DNA of 64,000 nt from NCBI RefSeq assembly GCF_031822435.1, contig NZ_JAVQLW010000001.1, positions 1,371,501 through 1,435,500 on the forward strand, in the 5' to 3' direction. Below the pieces are notes generated by a model that saw nothing but the letters and a program-made list of their open reading frames with translations, was not told the DNA's origin and made no database searches. The DNA is from Paracoccus sp. MBLB3053. GTDB taxonomy: Bacteria > Pseudomonadota > Alphaproteobacteria > Rhodobacterales > Rhodobacteraceae. This document shows, in pieces, positions 50,172 to 58,440 of the stretch. The position numbers were made by a program, and so were the translations under genes. Within the stretch, counting starts at the first letter, position 1. Each line of letters starts with the position of its first letter.

Positions 50172-52702
50172 TGTCCAATATCGTCAAGGTCAAGGTGGCG
50201 CGCCGCGGCGCACGCGGCGCCCTCGAGCCAGCCGATCGGACCAATCTCAATGCCGCCGTCACGGCCAATCAGAACCTGACCGCGCTTCGGGGCGAAATGC
50301 AGGGCGCGCGCGACCAGGCTGTTGAGGCCGCTGGCTATACCGCCGATGACCTGCTCCAGACCGAGGAATATCGCGAGCAGACGGCAGCGGATCGAGCCTT
50401 GACCGAGACGGCGCGCGGGGAGGCGGCGGCTCAGGCAGCAGCGGCCGCCCAAGCGGCGGCGGCGGCCAATCAACTGGACCTTTGCGCGACCAGGACGTTT
50501 GAGAACGGCATTGGCACATGGCTCAACACCACGGCAGCACGGGGCGATCTGACGGCGGTTTCAGGAGCGCTTGTCTTCACCAAGAACGCCTCCGGAAGCG
50601 TGGTGACCCTGGTCGACGGTCCGTTCCGCGCGGTCTTTGACCGCAGCACGGTCACGGTCCAGATGGATCTTTCCCGGTCCTTCACCGAGGCGGGCGCATC
50701 TGCCATGGTCGTGCAGATCGGTGTCGAGGTGGCATTGGACGCCGCCGGGACCGGTGCCCAGCTCATCTATAGCAACGTCACCATTCCGCTCGACAGGCAG
50801 GTGCACCGCACGGTCACGATCAACATCCCCACGGGATACCGGTTCGGCCGAGTGCTTGTCCGCATGTCGAGCGCCGCGCTGGGGGATGTGCTGCGCGTCA
50901 GCGCGCCGTCATGCCAGGATCAGCGCATCTATGCGCCCTCTCTCGATCTCGGGCGAGGGCGGTTCGATCTCTCCGGCCTCATGCCGACCCCGGCAGATGC
51001 AGCGGACCGTCTGCTTGTCGGCACCCTGAACAGCGCGCTCATCCAGGCAGCCTGGGATGCGGCGCCCAATTCAGATAAGGCGGTTGTCATCCCGCGCGGA
51101 GAATGGGCGATGACTAGGCTCATCATGCCTGCGGCTGGCAACTGGACCTTCGAAATGCCAAGCGGTTCGGCTCTGCGCCCTGTCGCAACGGAAGCGCAGG
51201 GGTTTATCAGGCAGAACAACTGGTCAACCCTAGATAACTGGTTAGAGAAATGCCGGATCTTCGGCATGAAGATCAACCCGTTCACCGAAATGGCTTCCAT
51301 TACCCTGGACAAATCCGGTCCTTTGATGGAAGCCCCGTTCCAGGGTAACTGCCTTGTTGGCCGTTTTGCCAATAGCCCGGATATTCATGATCTGGATTTT
51401 ACCTTCAGCAGGGACCAGGCGCTTCTGACTTATCTTTGGCGGTCGGAAATCAACGGCATCAAATTCTACACCGAAGACTCTGGCGGAGGGTCTGGTGGTA
51501 TCCGCTGGAATGGCGGCTATGAGAGCGTCATCCGGGGCATCCGCGGGCAATCAGGCGATGATTGCCTGATGATGTTCAACCGGGCGATCTACAACGGCAC
51601 AATTTACGGCATGACCAGATGTGGCTATTCCGATGCCGTTGTCGGCTGCGCCCGGGCTCGCGTTCTGCTCGTCCATACCGGAGATGAGCCGACCGAAGAC
51701 GATGACGGATCGACGGTAAACGGCGATATCGTCGATTGCTTTGCGCATAACATCAGCACGCAAAGTTTCAGCGATACCAACTCGAATCGTATGTCCATCG
51801 CGGCACCGAACACCGCCAGGATCGAGAACTTCAGCCTGCAGGTGACCGGGCACAAGATGGATTACTGCTCGCTTGAATATGGCGAGTCGAAGCTGAACCG
51901 GAACCGGAATGACTGCGCTTTGCGCATCAGCGGGCATATCAAGGGGCTGAAGGCCGATATCGTTGTCGACAGCAACGACTCCCACCACGCCGTCGCCATC
52001 GCCGATTTGAGCCACATTGGTGGCACCATCTATTACCCCGAAGATGTCCATGTCACCCTGCGCGGCCGAAGCGCGGCATATGTGCCGGACAGCTACGGCG
52101 CGGATCTGCCGGGTGCTTACCATGACGATGAAAGCACCGTGGTGCGCATCCACGGCGCCAAAAATTCCAGTATCCATTTCATCGATTTCCAGGGCGGCGC
52201 GGGACGCCCTGGAATCGTCGCGACCCAGACCGAGAACCTGAAGATCACTGGGTCTCTCTCCCTAGATGCCGCAGATCAATATGCGGTCTGGGCGCCGGAT
52301 AGTGCCAATGCGGTGAGCAGCAACAGGCTGCTCGGATCGCCGGGCACGACCAACAATCTGACGATGTGGCAGGTCGATGCCGTCGCGCCGCAGAATGTCG
52401 GTCTGAGTATCGATCTTCGGGTGACCGGAACCTTCCTGCCGACCGATCTCTCGAACCTGAGCGCGCAGACGGCCAAAGTTACCCTGAGTGGTGACGCTCC
52501 GGCTGGGCTGGCCGCGGGCCGACATCCGTTCAGAGGCTGGAAAGGCGATGCCATGCCGAGCGAGGGGACATGGAACGCCGGGTCGATTGCCGAGCTGAAA
52601 ACGCCGGTCCTGTCCGGAAGCGACCTCGTGACAGGCTACCTGCGGCTGAATTCCGGAAGCTCCCATATCCTGGGCACGAACTGGAAAGAGATCAGGGTCT
52701 AG
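50171..52702 (+). CDS. Tailspike / tail fibre with beta-helix domain
   Basis: 843 aa from ATG 50171. A head-binding helical N-terminus (residues 1-100, Ala/Gln-rich coiled coil) leads to a jelly-roll-like part. From about 250 there is a right-handed parallel beta-helix pattern (CRIFGMKINPFTEMASITLD, VIRGIRGQSGDDCLM, GTIYGMTRCGYSDAVVGC). Such spikes bind and often cleave surface polysaccharide. No catalytic site can be named. Confidence 0.8.
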   Translation: MSNIVKVKVARRGARGALEPADRTNLNAAVTANQNLTALRGEMQGARDQAVEAAGYTADDLLQTEEYREQTAADRALTETARGEAAAQAAAAAQAAAAANQLDLCATRTFENGIGTWLNTTAARGDLTAVSGALVFTKNASGSVVTLVDGPFRAVFDRSTVTVQMDLSRSFTEAGASAMVVQIGVEVALDAAGTGAQLIYSNVTIPLDRQVHRTVTINIPTGYRFGRVLVRMSSAALGDVLRVSAPSCQDQRIYAPSLDLGRGRFDLSGLMPTPADAADRLLVGTLNSALIQAAWDAAPNSDKAVVIPRGEWAMTRLIMPAAGNWTFEMPSGSALRPVATEAQGFIRQNNWSTLDNWLEKCRIFGMKINPFTEMASITLDKSGPLMEAPFQGNCLVGRFANSPDIHDLDFTFSRDQALLTYLWRSEINGIKFYTEDSGGGSGGIRWNGGYESVIRGIRGQSGDDCLMMFNRAIYNGTIYGMTRCGYSDAVVGCARARVLLVHTGDEPTEDDDGSTVNGDIVDCFAHNISTQSFSDTNSNRMSIAAPNTARIENFSLQVTGHKMDYCSLEYGESKLNRNRNDCALRISGHIKGLKADIVVDSNDSHHAVAIADLSHIGGTIYYPEDVHVTLRGRSAAYVPDSYGADLPGAYHDDESTVVRIHGAKNSSIHFIDFQGGAGRPGIVATQTENLKITGSLSLDAADQYAVWAPDSANAVSSNRLLGSPGTTNNLTMWQVDAVAPQNVGLSIDLRVTGTFLPTDLSNLSAQTAKVTLSGDAPAGLAAGRHPFRGWKGDAMPSEGTWNAGSIAELKTPVLSGSDLVTGYLRLNSGSSHILGTNWKEIRV

Positions 52703-53392
52703 GGGAGGATCGCTCTCGCGGATCTCGATTGCGGATCAATCTATGGGCAGGAGATCCGGGGAAACCTCGCCAATCCGAACAAGGCTTCCCCTTCTCACCA
52801 ACACGGCGTCCGCAGTCCGTGTGCGCGGATCTACTGCGTCACCGATGCGCGCAGGCTGGTGAATGAATGCAGCCCTGTCAATGAGGGTGTGCCGGTCGCG
52901 CAGTGGTGCCGGCTAAGCGCCAGGCAAAAAGAAGAAACCTCGCTGCTGCGGACAGCGAGGTTTCCCCATGGATTAAGGTATCGGACTGCCGAGCAGAAGT
53001 TTGGCACCCTCGCTCTGCCAGATAAGGCTGCGGCTCCTGCAAAAATATGTCAAGGGAATCTCGTTGCGGGATCGGCTGCGAGCATAGCCTGAACGAAGAA
53101 ACCTCGCTGCACGGACAACGAGGCTTCCCCGTCCTATAGGTATCGGACTGCCGAGCGGACTTCTGACTTTCCTGCCAGCCCCATAACGCTGGGCCTGTTC
53201 GCGCGAACCGTCAACAAGAAAGTTACAGCGGATCGGACTCGTGACCGGGCGCAATCCCAAGGAAGAAACCTCGCTCATGACCGGCGAGGTTAGCATGCCG
53301 ATGCTGCGCCGATCCCTTCAATCCGTCAATAAATGGCTGCCAATCCAAGCAGGGCAGCTCCTCTTGTTGTCCGACCAATGGAAACCGCCTTC
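52703..53392. other. Intergenic region with repeated hairpins
   Basis: 690 bp without a supported gene. It holds three related stem-loops and an 18-bp direct repeat (next entry). It separates the tail genes from the lysis module. Confidence 0.5.
52935..53293 (+). repeat. Three hairpins (ACCTCG...CGAGGT) and an 18-bp direct repeat
   Basis: Stems at 52935-52963 (AAACCTCGCT/AGCGAGGTTT), 53097-53126 (imperfect, CCTCG/CGAGG) and 53269-53293 (AACCTCGC/GCGAGGTT), each preceded by GAAGAA. GGTATCGGACTGCCGAGC occurs at 52977-52994 and 53139-53156. The first two units are about 162 bp apart, indicating tandem duplication. Possible serial terminators or small RNAs. Confidence 0.65.
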
Positions 53393-53989
53393 ATGACACA
53401 ATCGATCGAAAGCCAGGGGCGGCGCATCGTCCCGACCCTCGGCTTCTTCCTGGACCGTCTCTGGGTCTGGATCACCGGCATCCTGTTCTGGGTGATCGGC
53501 GCTGTCTTCCTCGCGATCTTCACGCCCTTCTGGGGCAATGTGCAGGCCATCTGGCAAAGCCCGGCGACGCTCACGGCCTTGCAGCACGACCTGCTGGCGC
53601 TGCGCTCGGACCTGGCCGCCGCAACGGGGGACAATCGGGTGATCCGGCAAACCCCGGGACTGAGCTACGTGACCGAGCCGGTTCATGTGGGCGACAAGGT
53701 CGTGCTCAACCTGGTGATCGAGCGGACCGCGCTTGGATCGCGCTGCATCTTCACCAGTGGGCAGAGCCTCTTCACCGAGGCGGGGGGCGTCATCACGCCG
53801 GGGTCGCCCGTCGCTCCCACGCGTCAGATCGGTGAAGAGCAAACCCGACTGCGCATCGGGCTGACACCACCCGAGACGCTGCGGCCCGGGCGGATCGAGC
53901 TCTACCTGGCGCTGGAATATGACTGCGACGGACGGCGGGTCTTCGACCGCACCGACGTGGTCACCTATCAGCTGATGCCGCGCCCCTGA
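53393..53989 (+). CDS. Single-pass membrane protein of the lysis region
   Basis: 198 aa from ATG 53393 (ATG 53378 also open). One strong membrane helix (about residues 21-45, WVWITGILFWVIGAVFLAIF), then a soluble beta-rich domain with three Cys. Probably exposed in the periplasm. Its place before endolysin suggests a lysis or envelope role, but no spanin or holin family is recognised. Confidence 0.65.
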   Translation: MTQSIESQGRRIVPTLGFFLDRLWVWITGILFWVIGAVFLAIFTPFWGNVQAIWQSPATLTALQHDLLALRSDLAAATGDNRVIRQTPGLSYVTEPVHVGDKVVLNLVIERTALGSRCIFTSGQSLFTEAGGVITPGSPVAPTRQIGEEQTRLRIGLTPPETLRPGRIELYLALEYDCDGRRVFDRTDVVTYQLMPRP

Positions 53990-54014
53990 CCCAACCCACA
54001 TTCGCACCCACCAC

Positions 54015-54040
54015 ACCCGCCACTGGCGGGTTTTTCTTTT
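54015..54040 (+). terminator. Rho-independent terminator
   Basis: ACCCGCC / GGCGGGT with a 3-nt loop, followed by TTTTCTTTTT. Between the membrane protein and endolysin genes, 26 bp after the former stop. Confidence 0.8.
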
Positions 54041-54052
54041 TGCGAGGACAGC

Positions 54053-54649
54053 ATGAAGACCAATGACGCTGGTTTGCAGATCATCAAGGACAGCGAAGGC
54101 CTGCGCCTGGCAGCCTATTACGACACGGGCAGAGTGCTCACGATCGGATATGGCCACACCTCGGCGGCCGGATCTCCGAGGGTCGCGGTCGGCATGACCA
54201 TCACGGCGACCGAAGCCGATGAGATCCTGCGGCGCGATGTGGCAGGGGCGGAGGCCGCAGTTGCGGAGCTCGTGACGGTCGATCTGACCGAGAACCAGTT
54301 CTCGGCTCTCGTCAGCTTCGTCTTCAACATCGGCCGCGGCCAGTTCGCCGCCTCCACATTGCTGCGCAAGCTGAACGCCGGCGCCGATCCAGCGTCCGAG
54401 TTCGATCGCTGGATCTATGACGACGGGGTCAGGCTGAACGGGCTCGTGACCAGGCGCGCCAAGGAACGGGCCCTGTTCGAGAAGCCGATCGCGGGAACGC
54501 CGGCGGAAAGCTGGGAAAAGCAGCTCCAGCGCCAGCTTGCGGCCCTCGGGCTCTACACCGCGAAGATCGACGGCATCTGGGGCCCGCTATCGCAGGCCGC
54601 GCTCGAGAAGTTCGAGCTCGCCGCCCAAAGCATCCTGGCACTGGCGTGA
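54053..54649 (+). CDS. Endolysin: GH24 lysozyme plus peptidoglycan-binding domain
   Basis: 198 aa. T4-lysozyme-type catalytic residues Glu15 (DSEGLR), Asp24 (YYDTG) and Thr30 (VLTIGYGHT) have the spacing of T4 Glu11-Asp20-Thr26. The C-terminal region (about 158-192, LQRQLAALGLYTAKIDGIWG) is a PG-binding domain. No signal peptide, so it needs the downstream holin. Confidence 0.94.
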   Translation: MKTNDAGLQIIKDSEGLRLAAYYDTGRVLTIGYGHTSAAGSPRVAVGMTITATEADEILRRDVAGAEAAVAELVTVDLTENQFSALVSFVFNIGRGQFAASTLLRKLNAGADPASEFDRWIYDDGVRLNGLVTRRAKERALFEKPIAGTPAESWEKQLQRQLAALGLYTAKIDGIWGPLSQAALEKFELAAQSILALA

Positions 54650-54739
54650 AACTGTCACCGGTTCTGCCGCGCTTCCCCGATGAGGAGGCGGCACGACCCC
54701 GGGCGCGCAAAATCCTGAAAGAACTGAGAGAGGACGAAG

Positions 54740-55084
54740 ATGGACGCGATCATGCATGCGGTTCTGCCGCAACTGCTGGAAATTGCCGGGCTGATCCTGA
54801 CCGGCGTGCTGACCTGGGCTGCAGCCAAGGCAAAGGCCAAATGGGGGATCGAGATCGAGGCCAGGCATCGCGAGGCGCTGCACTCGGCGATCATGACGGG
54901 CATCAACCTGGCGCTCAGCAAGGGCCTGACCGCTCAGGCGGCCGTTGATGCCGCGCTGAACTATGCGGTCAAGTCCGTGCCTGACGCGATCGGCGCGCTC
55001 AAGCCGTCGACTGAGACGATTGCCGATCTGGCGAAGGCCAAGCTGCAAGAGGCCGCTCTCCGGGGAATCAAGTCACTGGGCTGA
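54740..55084 (+). CDS. Phage holin, LLH family
   Basis: 114 aa. One N-terminal membrane helix (LPQLLEIAGLILTGVLTWAA), then the conserved helical region HREALHSAIMTGINLALSKG and AAVDAALNYAVKSVPDAI, as in LLH-type holins. Forms lesions that release endolysin. A degenerate second copy lies at 57539-57699. Confidence 0.85.
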   Translation: MDAIMHAVLPQLLEIAGLILTGVLTWAAAKAKAKWGIEIEARHREALHSAIMTGINLALSKGLTAQAAVDAALNYAVKSVPDAIGALKPSTETIADLAKAKLQEAALRGIKSLG

Positions 55085-55556
55085 TGCGCTTAGCCAGATG
55101 TTCAGGGAGGACCGCGGCCGCCGCTGATCGAGTTGCTGCCGGGTAGATCACAACTCCTCCCACCCGGCTCGCAACCAAACAATCGATACAAGGAAATTGT
55201 TGTCATTGCTAACGTGAGTCGGGAAGTTGGCGAAATGGACAAGAAATCTCCGGTGCGGAGCGGCCAATGGGCACGACGCGGGCGGTTTTATGCTTGAACA
55301 AAGTCGGGACGTCCGGCCTGGACATGAGCGGCAAGACGGTCGGAGCCATCATGTATCCGACAACCAAATCGTTCCACTGAGCGAAAAACCTGACCCCACT
55401 GACATCTGCCAGATGCTTGGATGCTGACGGTCTCACTATGCGGCAATATTCAGGTTGCAGAGGCCTCCACGACCAGCAAATATTTCGCAGCATTTTCATT
55501 TCGAATGGGAGCGTCAAAAGGCTTTGACGTTCCCCCAAAATTGCCGAGGGCTGACG
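55085..55556. other. Spacer between holin and glycosyltransferase cargo
   Basis: About 470 bp with no gene I can support on either strand; contains A+T-richer patches (AATCGATACAAGGAAATTG) that could hold the promoter of the glycosyltransferase gene. The left edge of the cargo insertion. Confidence 0.35.
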
Positions 55557-56654
55557 ATGAGAGATACCAGCATCATTTTCGTACTGGACCCTCCCAAACT
55601 CATAGCGGACGGCATCCTTCTCGTGGCGTCGATCCGGCGCCACATGCCGGACACCGAAGTGATCGGCTATTGTCCGGCCGAGAAGGCCGAGATGATCCCG
55701 CCCCAGGTCAGCGAGTTCTTCAAGGCGAACAACGCCGAGATCCGCTATTTCGAGGCGACCGGGAAATTCGATCCACCCTACCCGCATGGCAACAAGATCC
55801 TGGCCTCCGCCGAGCCGCGCTCGACCGGCTTCACTCTGTTTCTCGATACGGATATCGTGCTCTGGCAGGCTTTCGAACCTTCCGAGATCCTGCACGACAA
55901 CACCGTCTCGGCGGCGCCCGAAGGCGTGATGACATGGGGAAAATCCTCGGAAAGCTGGCCGCGCGTCTACAAGATGTTCGACATGGAGCCCCCCGAGGAA
56001 ACGATCAACCTTGCGCGGAGCGGCCGTCCTTCGAAACCTTATTTCAATGCGGGCGTGGTCGGCTTTCCGAACGTGGCCGTCGCCGGTTTTCCGAATTTCG
56101 GTGCGCTCTGGCTGGATACGGCGCAGAAGATCGGTGCCAACCCCAAGGTCGAGGAAAGTCGCCCATGGCTCGACCAGATCTCCATGCCGGTGGCGATCGC
56201 TCGGGCGGGCTGGGCTTACCTCCTTCTCGAGAACCGCTGGAACCTGTCGCTGTCGCGCAAGGAAGCCGAGCCTGACATGCCCGGCAAGAAGCTTGAGCGC
56301 ATCGACGAAACCGTAAGCCGCATGAACGGCGAAGATGCCGTGATCCTGCATTACCATTCGCCAAAGTTCCTCTATGGCACGCGCTATGAAGGCTATTTCG
56401 AGGACCTGACCAGGGAATTCACCTGCTTCTCGAAACTTGAGGAGATGAGCCCGAACAATCTGACAAGTTTCCTTGCGCAGAAGCAGGCCACGGACAAGAT
56501 CAAGGAAATAAAGGCCATCCCGAAAGAAGAACGAACCGCGGAGCAAAAGGCCGAGGCCACCGAATCCAAGCGACAACGCCGCGACCTGAGACAGGCTGTC
56601 CGCAACCCCGATTTCGCGAGCTGGCCGGATTCCATTCTGCCGGCCCAAGGCTAG
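55557..56654 (+). CDS. Glycosyltransferase-like cargo protein
   Basis: 365 aa from ATG 55557. A GT-A-like nucleotide-sugar fold is suggested by SIIFVLDPPKLIADGILLVA, FLDTDIVLW (DxD motif near residue 98) and PYFNAGVVGFPN. The C-terminus is a charged helical tail (about 310-350). Likely modifies surface polysaccharide of the lysogen, for example to block adsorption of related phages. Substrate unknown. Confidence 0.75.
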   Translation: MRDTSIIFVLDPPKLIADGILLVASIRRHMPDTEVIGYCPAEKAEMIPPQVSEFFKANNAEIRYFEATGKFDPPYPHGNKILASAEPRSTGFTLFLDTDIVLWQAFEPSEILHDNTVSAAPEGVMTWGKSSESWPRVYKMFDMEPPEETINLARSGRPSKPYFNAGVVGFPNVAVAGFPNFGALWLDTAQKIGANPKVEESRPWLDQISMPVAIARAGWAYLLLENRWNLSLSRKEAEPDMPGKKLERIDETVSRMNGEDAVILHYHSPKFLYGTRYEGYFEDLTREFTCFSKLEEMSPNNLTSFLAQKQATDKIKEIKAIPKEERTAEQKAEATESKRQRRDLRQAVRNPDFASWPDSILPAQG

Positions 56655-56709
56655 ATGCGAACTGATTTGCATCATTGCTATAAAGCATATCGTATAATGG
56701 AATGATGAA

Positions 56710-57480
56710 TTGCTTCAAGTCATTGGGCTTTGCCGCTTCTCGTACCCGACATTCAATGGGCAAGGTTTCAAAGAGCCCTTGAAATATAATAACACTCAGC
56801 TCCGATATAGACTTAACTTGTTTGAAAAAATTTGCCTTCCTAGCATTGTGTCGCAAACTGACCATAGATTCGTTTTGGTCATATTGGTCGGAGAGAACAT
56901 GCCATATCTTGGTGAGCTTCGGCGGCTTGTTAGAAATCGAAATCAAATAGTAATATTCAAGCAACCAGAACATCTGCCACACTTAGAAGCGTGCGCAAGA
57001 GCGATGAACGAGTACAGGAAGGATCGCGCCACGCATATTGCTGAGTTTTGCATGGATGACGATGACGCTGTCCACAAGACATTCATCGAAAAAACTAGGA
57101 ATATATTTAGAATAGTCAAGCCGATGTTAGATGATGGGAGCCCCGTAGAACTTGATTTCTGCAGAGGTTTCGCTGCCCGTTACGACGAGAATTCATTGAC
57201 GTTGAAGCATGTGGTAATGCCACACTGGACGCCCGCGCAGGTTATTTTTCAGCTCGCATCATCAAAGAAAAATATATTTGCGTTCAACCACTATCGCTTC
57301 TGGCGAAACCGCACATGTGTCTCAGTTGGAGAAAGTCCAATGTTTGTAAGAACTTTCCATGGACACAACGATAGCGGAACAAAATGGGAAAACATGCTGC
57401 ATGAAGGTGGGTGTGGCGATCCCAGAAAAATTCTATCAGAAGAATTTGGAATAGGCGACATCCGTGCTGCATTTGGGTAA
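56710..57480 (+). CDS. Putative rhamnosyl transferase-family protein
   Basis: 256 aa from TTG 56710; upstream ATGs are out of frame and a stop lies at 56695. The N-terminus QVIGLCRFSYPTFNGQGF, then RLNLFEKICLPSIVSQTDHR, the acidic motif CMDDDDAVHK and VSVGESPMFVRTFHGHNDSG fit the putative rhamnosyl transferase family. Strikingly A+T-rich compared with its neighbours, so recently acquired. Partner of the preceding gene in surface modification. Confidence 0.75.
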   Translation: MLQVIGLCRFSYPTFNGQGFKEPLKYNNTQLRYRLNLFEKICLPSIVSQTDHRFVLVILVGENMPYLGELRRLVRNRNQIVIFKQPEHLPHLEACARAMNEYRKDRATHIAEFCMDDDDAVHKTFIEKTRNIFRIVKPMLDDGSPVELDFCRGFAARYDENSLTLKHVVMPHWTPAQVIFQLASSKKNIFAFNHYRFWRNRTCVSVGESPMFVRTFHGHNDSGTKWENMLHEGGCGDPRKILSEEFGIGDIRAAFG

Positions 57481-57538
57481 GAGCGCTGAACTGAATAATT
57501 TTTGTGAAAAAGTTTCTTTAGCAAAACCAGGCGCCGCT

Positions 57539-57699
57539 AGGCGCTTCACTCGGCGATCATGACGGGCATGAACTTGAAGCTCAGCAAGTGGCTAACAGCG
57601 CAGGCGGTCGTCGATTCTGCTCTGGACTATGCGGTCAAATCCGTTCCTGGCGCCCTCAAGCAGTCGTCCAGGACGATTGCCCATTTGCCGATCGCCAAG
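57539..57699 (+). pseudogene. Degenerate second copy of the holin C-terminal half
   Basis: The DNA here aligns with the holin gene from about 54885 onward: TCGGCGATCATGACGGGCAT is shared exactly, and the translation MTGMNLKLSKWLTAQAVVDS followed by LDYAVKSVPGAL mirrors the holin. The membrane helix is missing and the frame runs into unrelated sequence. It marks the right edge of the glycosyltransferase insertion. Confidence 0.8.
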
Positions 57700-57851
57700 A
57701 AGGCAGGAGTCGGATTCTCGAATGCGGTTCATCCAAAATCGTTGCCAGCGCGACTGCGTGGACATGACGAGTGGAACTCTTAGGTGAATGCTTCCAGCGA
57801 GATCGCTACGCTGCTACAGAGATCGCTGCTAGACCTACGACAGGTATTGAG

Positions 57852-58115
57852 ATGAGCGCTCGTTGGACACGCCGACGCACATGGCCAGATACGCTGCCGA
57901 ATGCGGAATGTTTCTGGACGGTCTTCCGCGATGATCTCGCTGTCGGCGAGGTGCGGCCTGAGCACCAGTTCAGCCCCGAGAAGCCTTGGTCTTGGACAAC
58001 ACTGACCTCACCCACGAAGCAAGGGAGAGCTGCCTCTTTTGCTGTGGCATTGGAGTGTGTGAAGCGTTCGGCGGGCGATCTGCCGCTGCTTCCGCCATCT
58101 GAGCCGATGGGGTAG
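57852..58115 (+). CDS. Small hypothetical prophage protein
   Basis: 87 aa from ATG 57852 (an in-frame start at 57771 exists). SARWTRRRTWPDTLPNAECF and WTVFRDDLAVGEVRPEHQF visible. Weak ribosome site. Last candidate gene before attR; unknown function. Confidence 0.45.
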   Translation: MSARWTRRRTWPDTLPNAECFWTVFRDDLAVGEVRPEHQFSPEKPWSWTTLTSPTKQGRAASFAVALECVKRSAGDLPLLPPSEPMG

Positions 58116-58243
58116 ATGACCCGACGATGCGCTGCGCAACGGCAGGTTATGCGGTTTGCAAAGTGCGTGTAACCCATTGATGCAAAAATGGTTGGTTAAC
58201 CAAGGGTTTGATATAATTCTGTTTGATAACAACTTTTGGTAAT

Positions 58244-58293
58244 GGTTTTGGGTACCGTAGGCCGGAGGTTCGAATCCTCTCGCCCCGACCAGT
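58244..58293 (+). repeat. attR core (50-bp direct repeat, right copy)
   Basis: Identical to 15954-16003. Here it is only the 3' part of tRNA-Pro; the sequence to its left (AACAACTTTTGGTAAT) does not complete a tRNA, so this is the phage-chromosome junction. Confidence 0.95.
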
Positions 58294-58440
58294 TTCTCAG
58301 CATGAACCGACCTTGTGTTCTGACCGGTGCGAAAGAAAATTGCGCGCTTGGGTTATGGCAAGTCCTTTCCGCCCTTGCCCTTTCCCTATCCCCCCCATAG
58401 AACGCGCCCCTGATATCCTGTGGCTGCTGGGGGCAAGGAA

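Larger units (their letters stand above)
15954..58293. mobile_element. Complete lambda-type siphovirus prophage in tRNA-Pro
   Basis: Bounded by the 50-bp repeat. It contains, in lambda-like order, an accessory module, integrase, leftward early genes, repressor/Cro switch, replication genes, terminase, head, tail, lysis and cargo genes. All essential modules are present and the head and tail frames are intact, so it may be inducible. The type is a long non-contractile tail: tape measure, gpV-, gpM-, gpL-, gpK- and gpJ-like genes and no sheath gene. Confidence 0.95.

Noticed and set aside
52973..53296. Minus-strand frame over the hairpin array
   Set aside because: Translation simply repeats the duplicated DNA (LGSPIP twice); no ribosome site or domain.
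54646..54948. GTG-started frame overlapping endolysin and holin (possible spanin)
   Set aside because: No signal peptide or lipobox; most of it is out of frame inside the holin gene.
58244..58293. A second tRNA-Pro gene at the right junction
   Set aside because: Only the 3' part is present; the left flank cannot form an acceptor or D-arm, so it is attR and not a gene.
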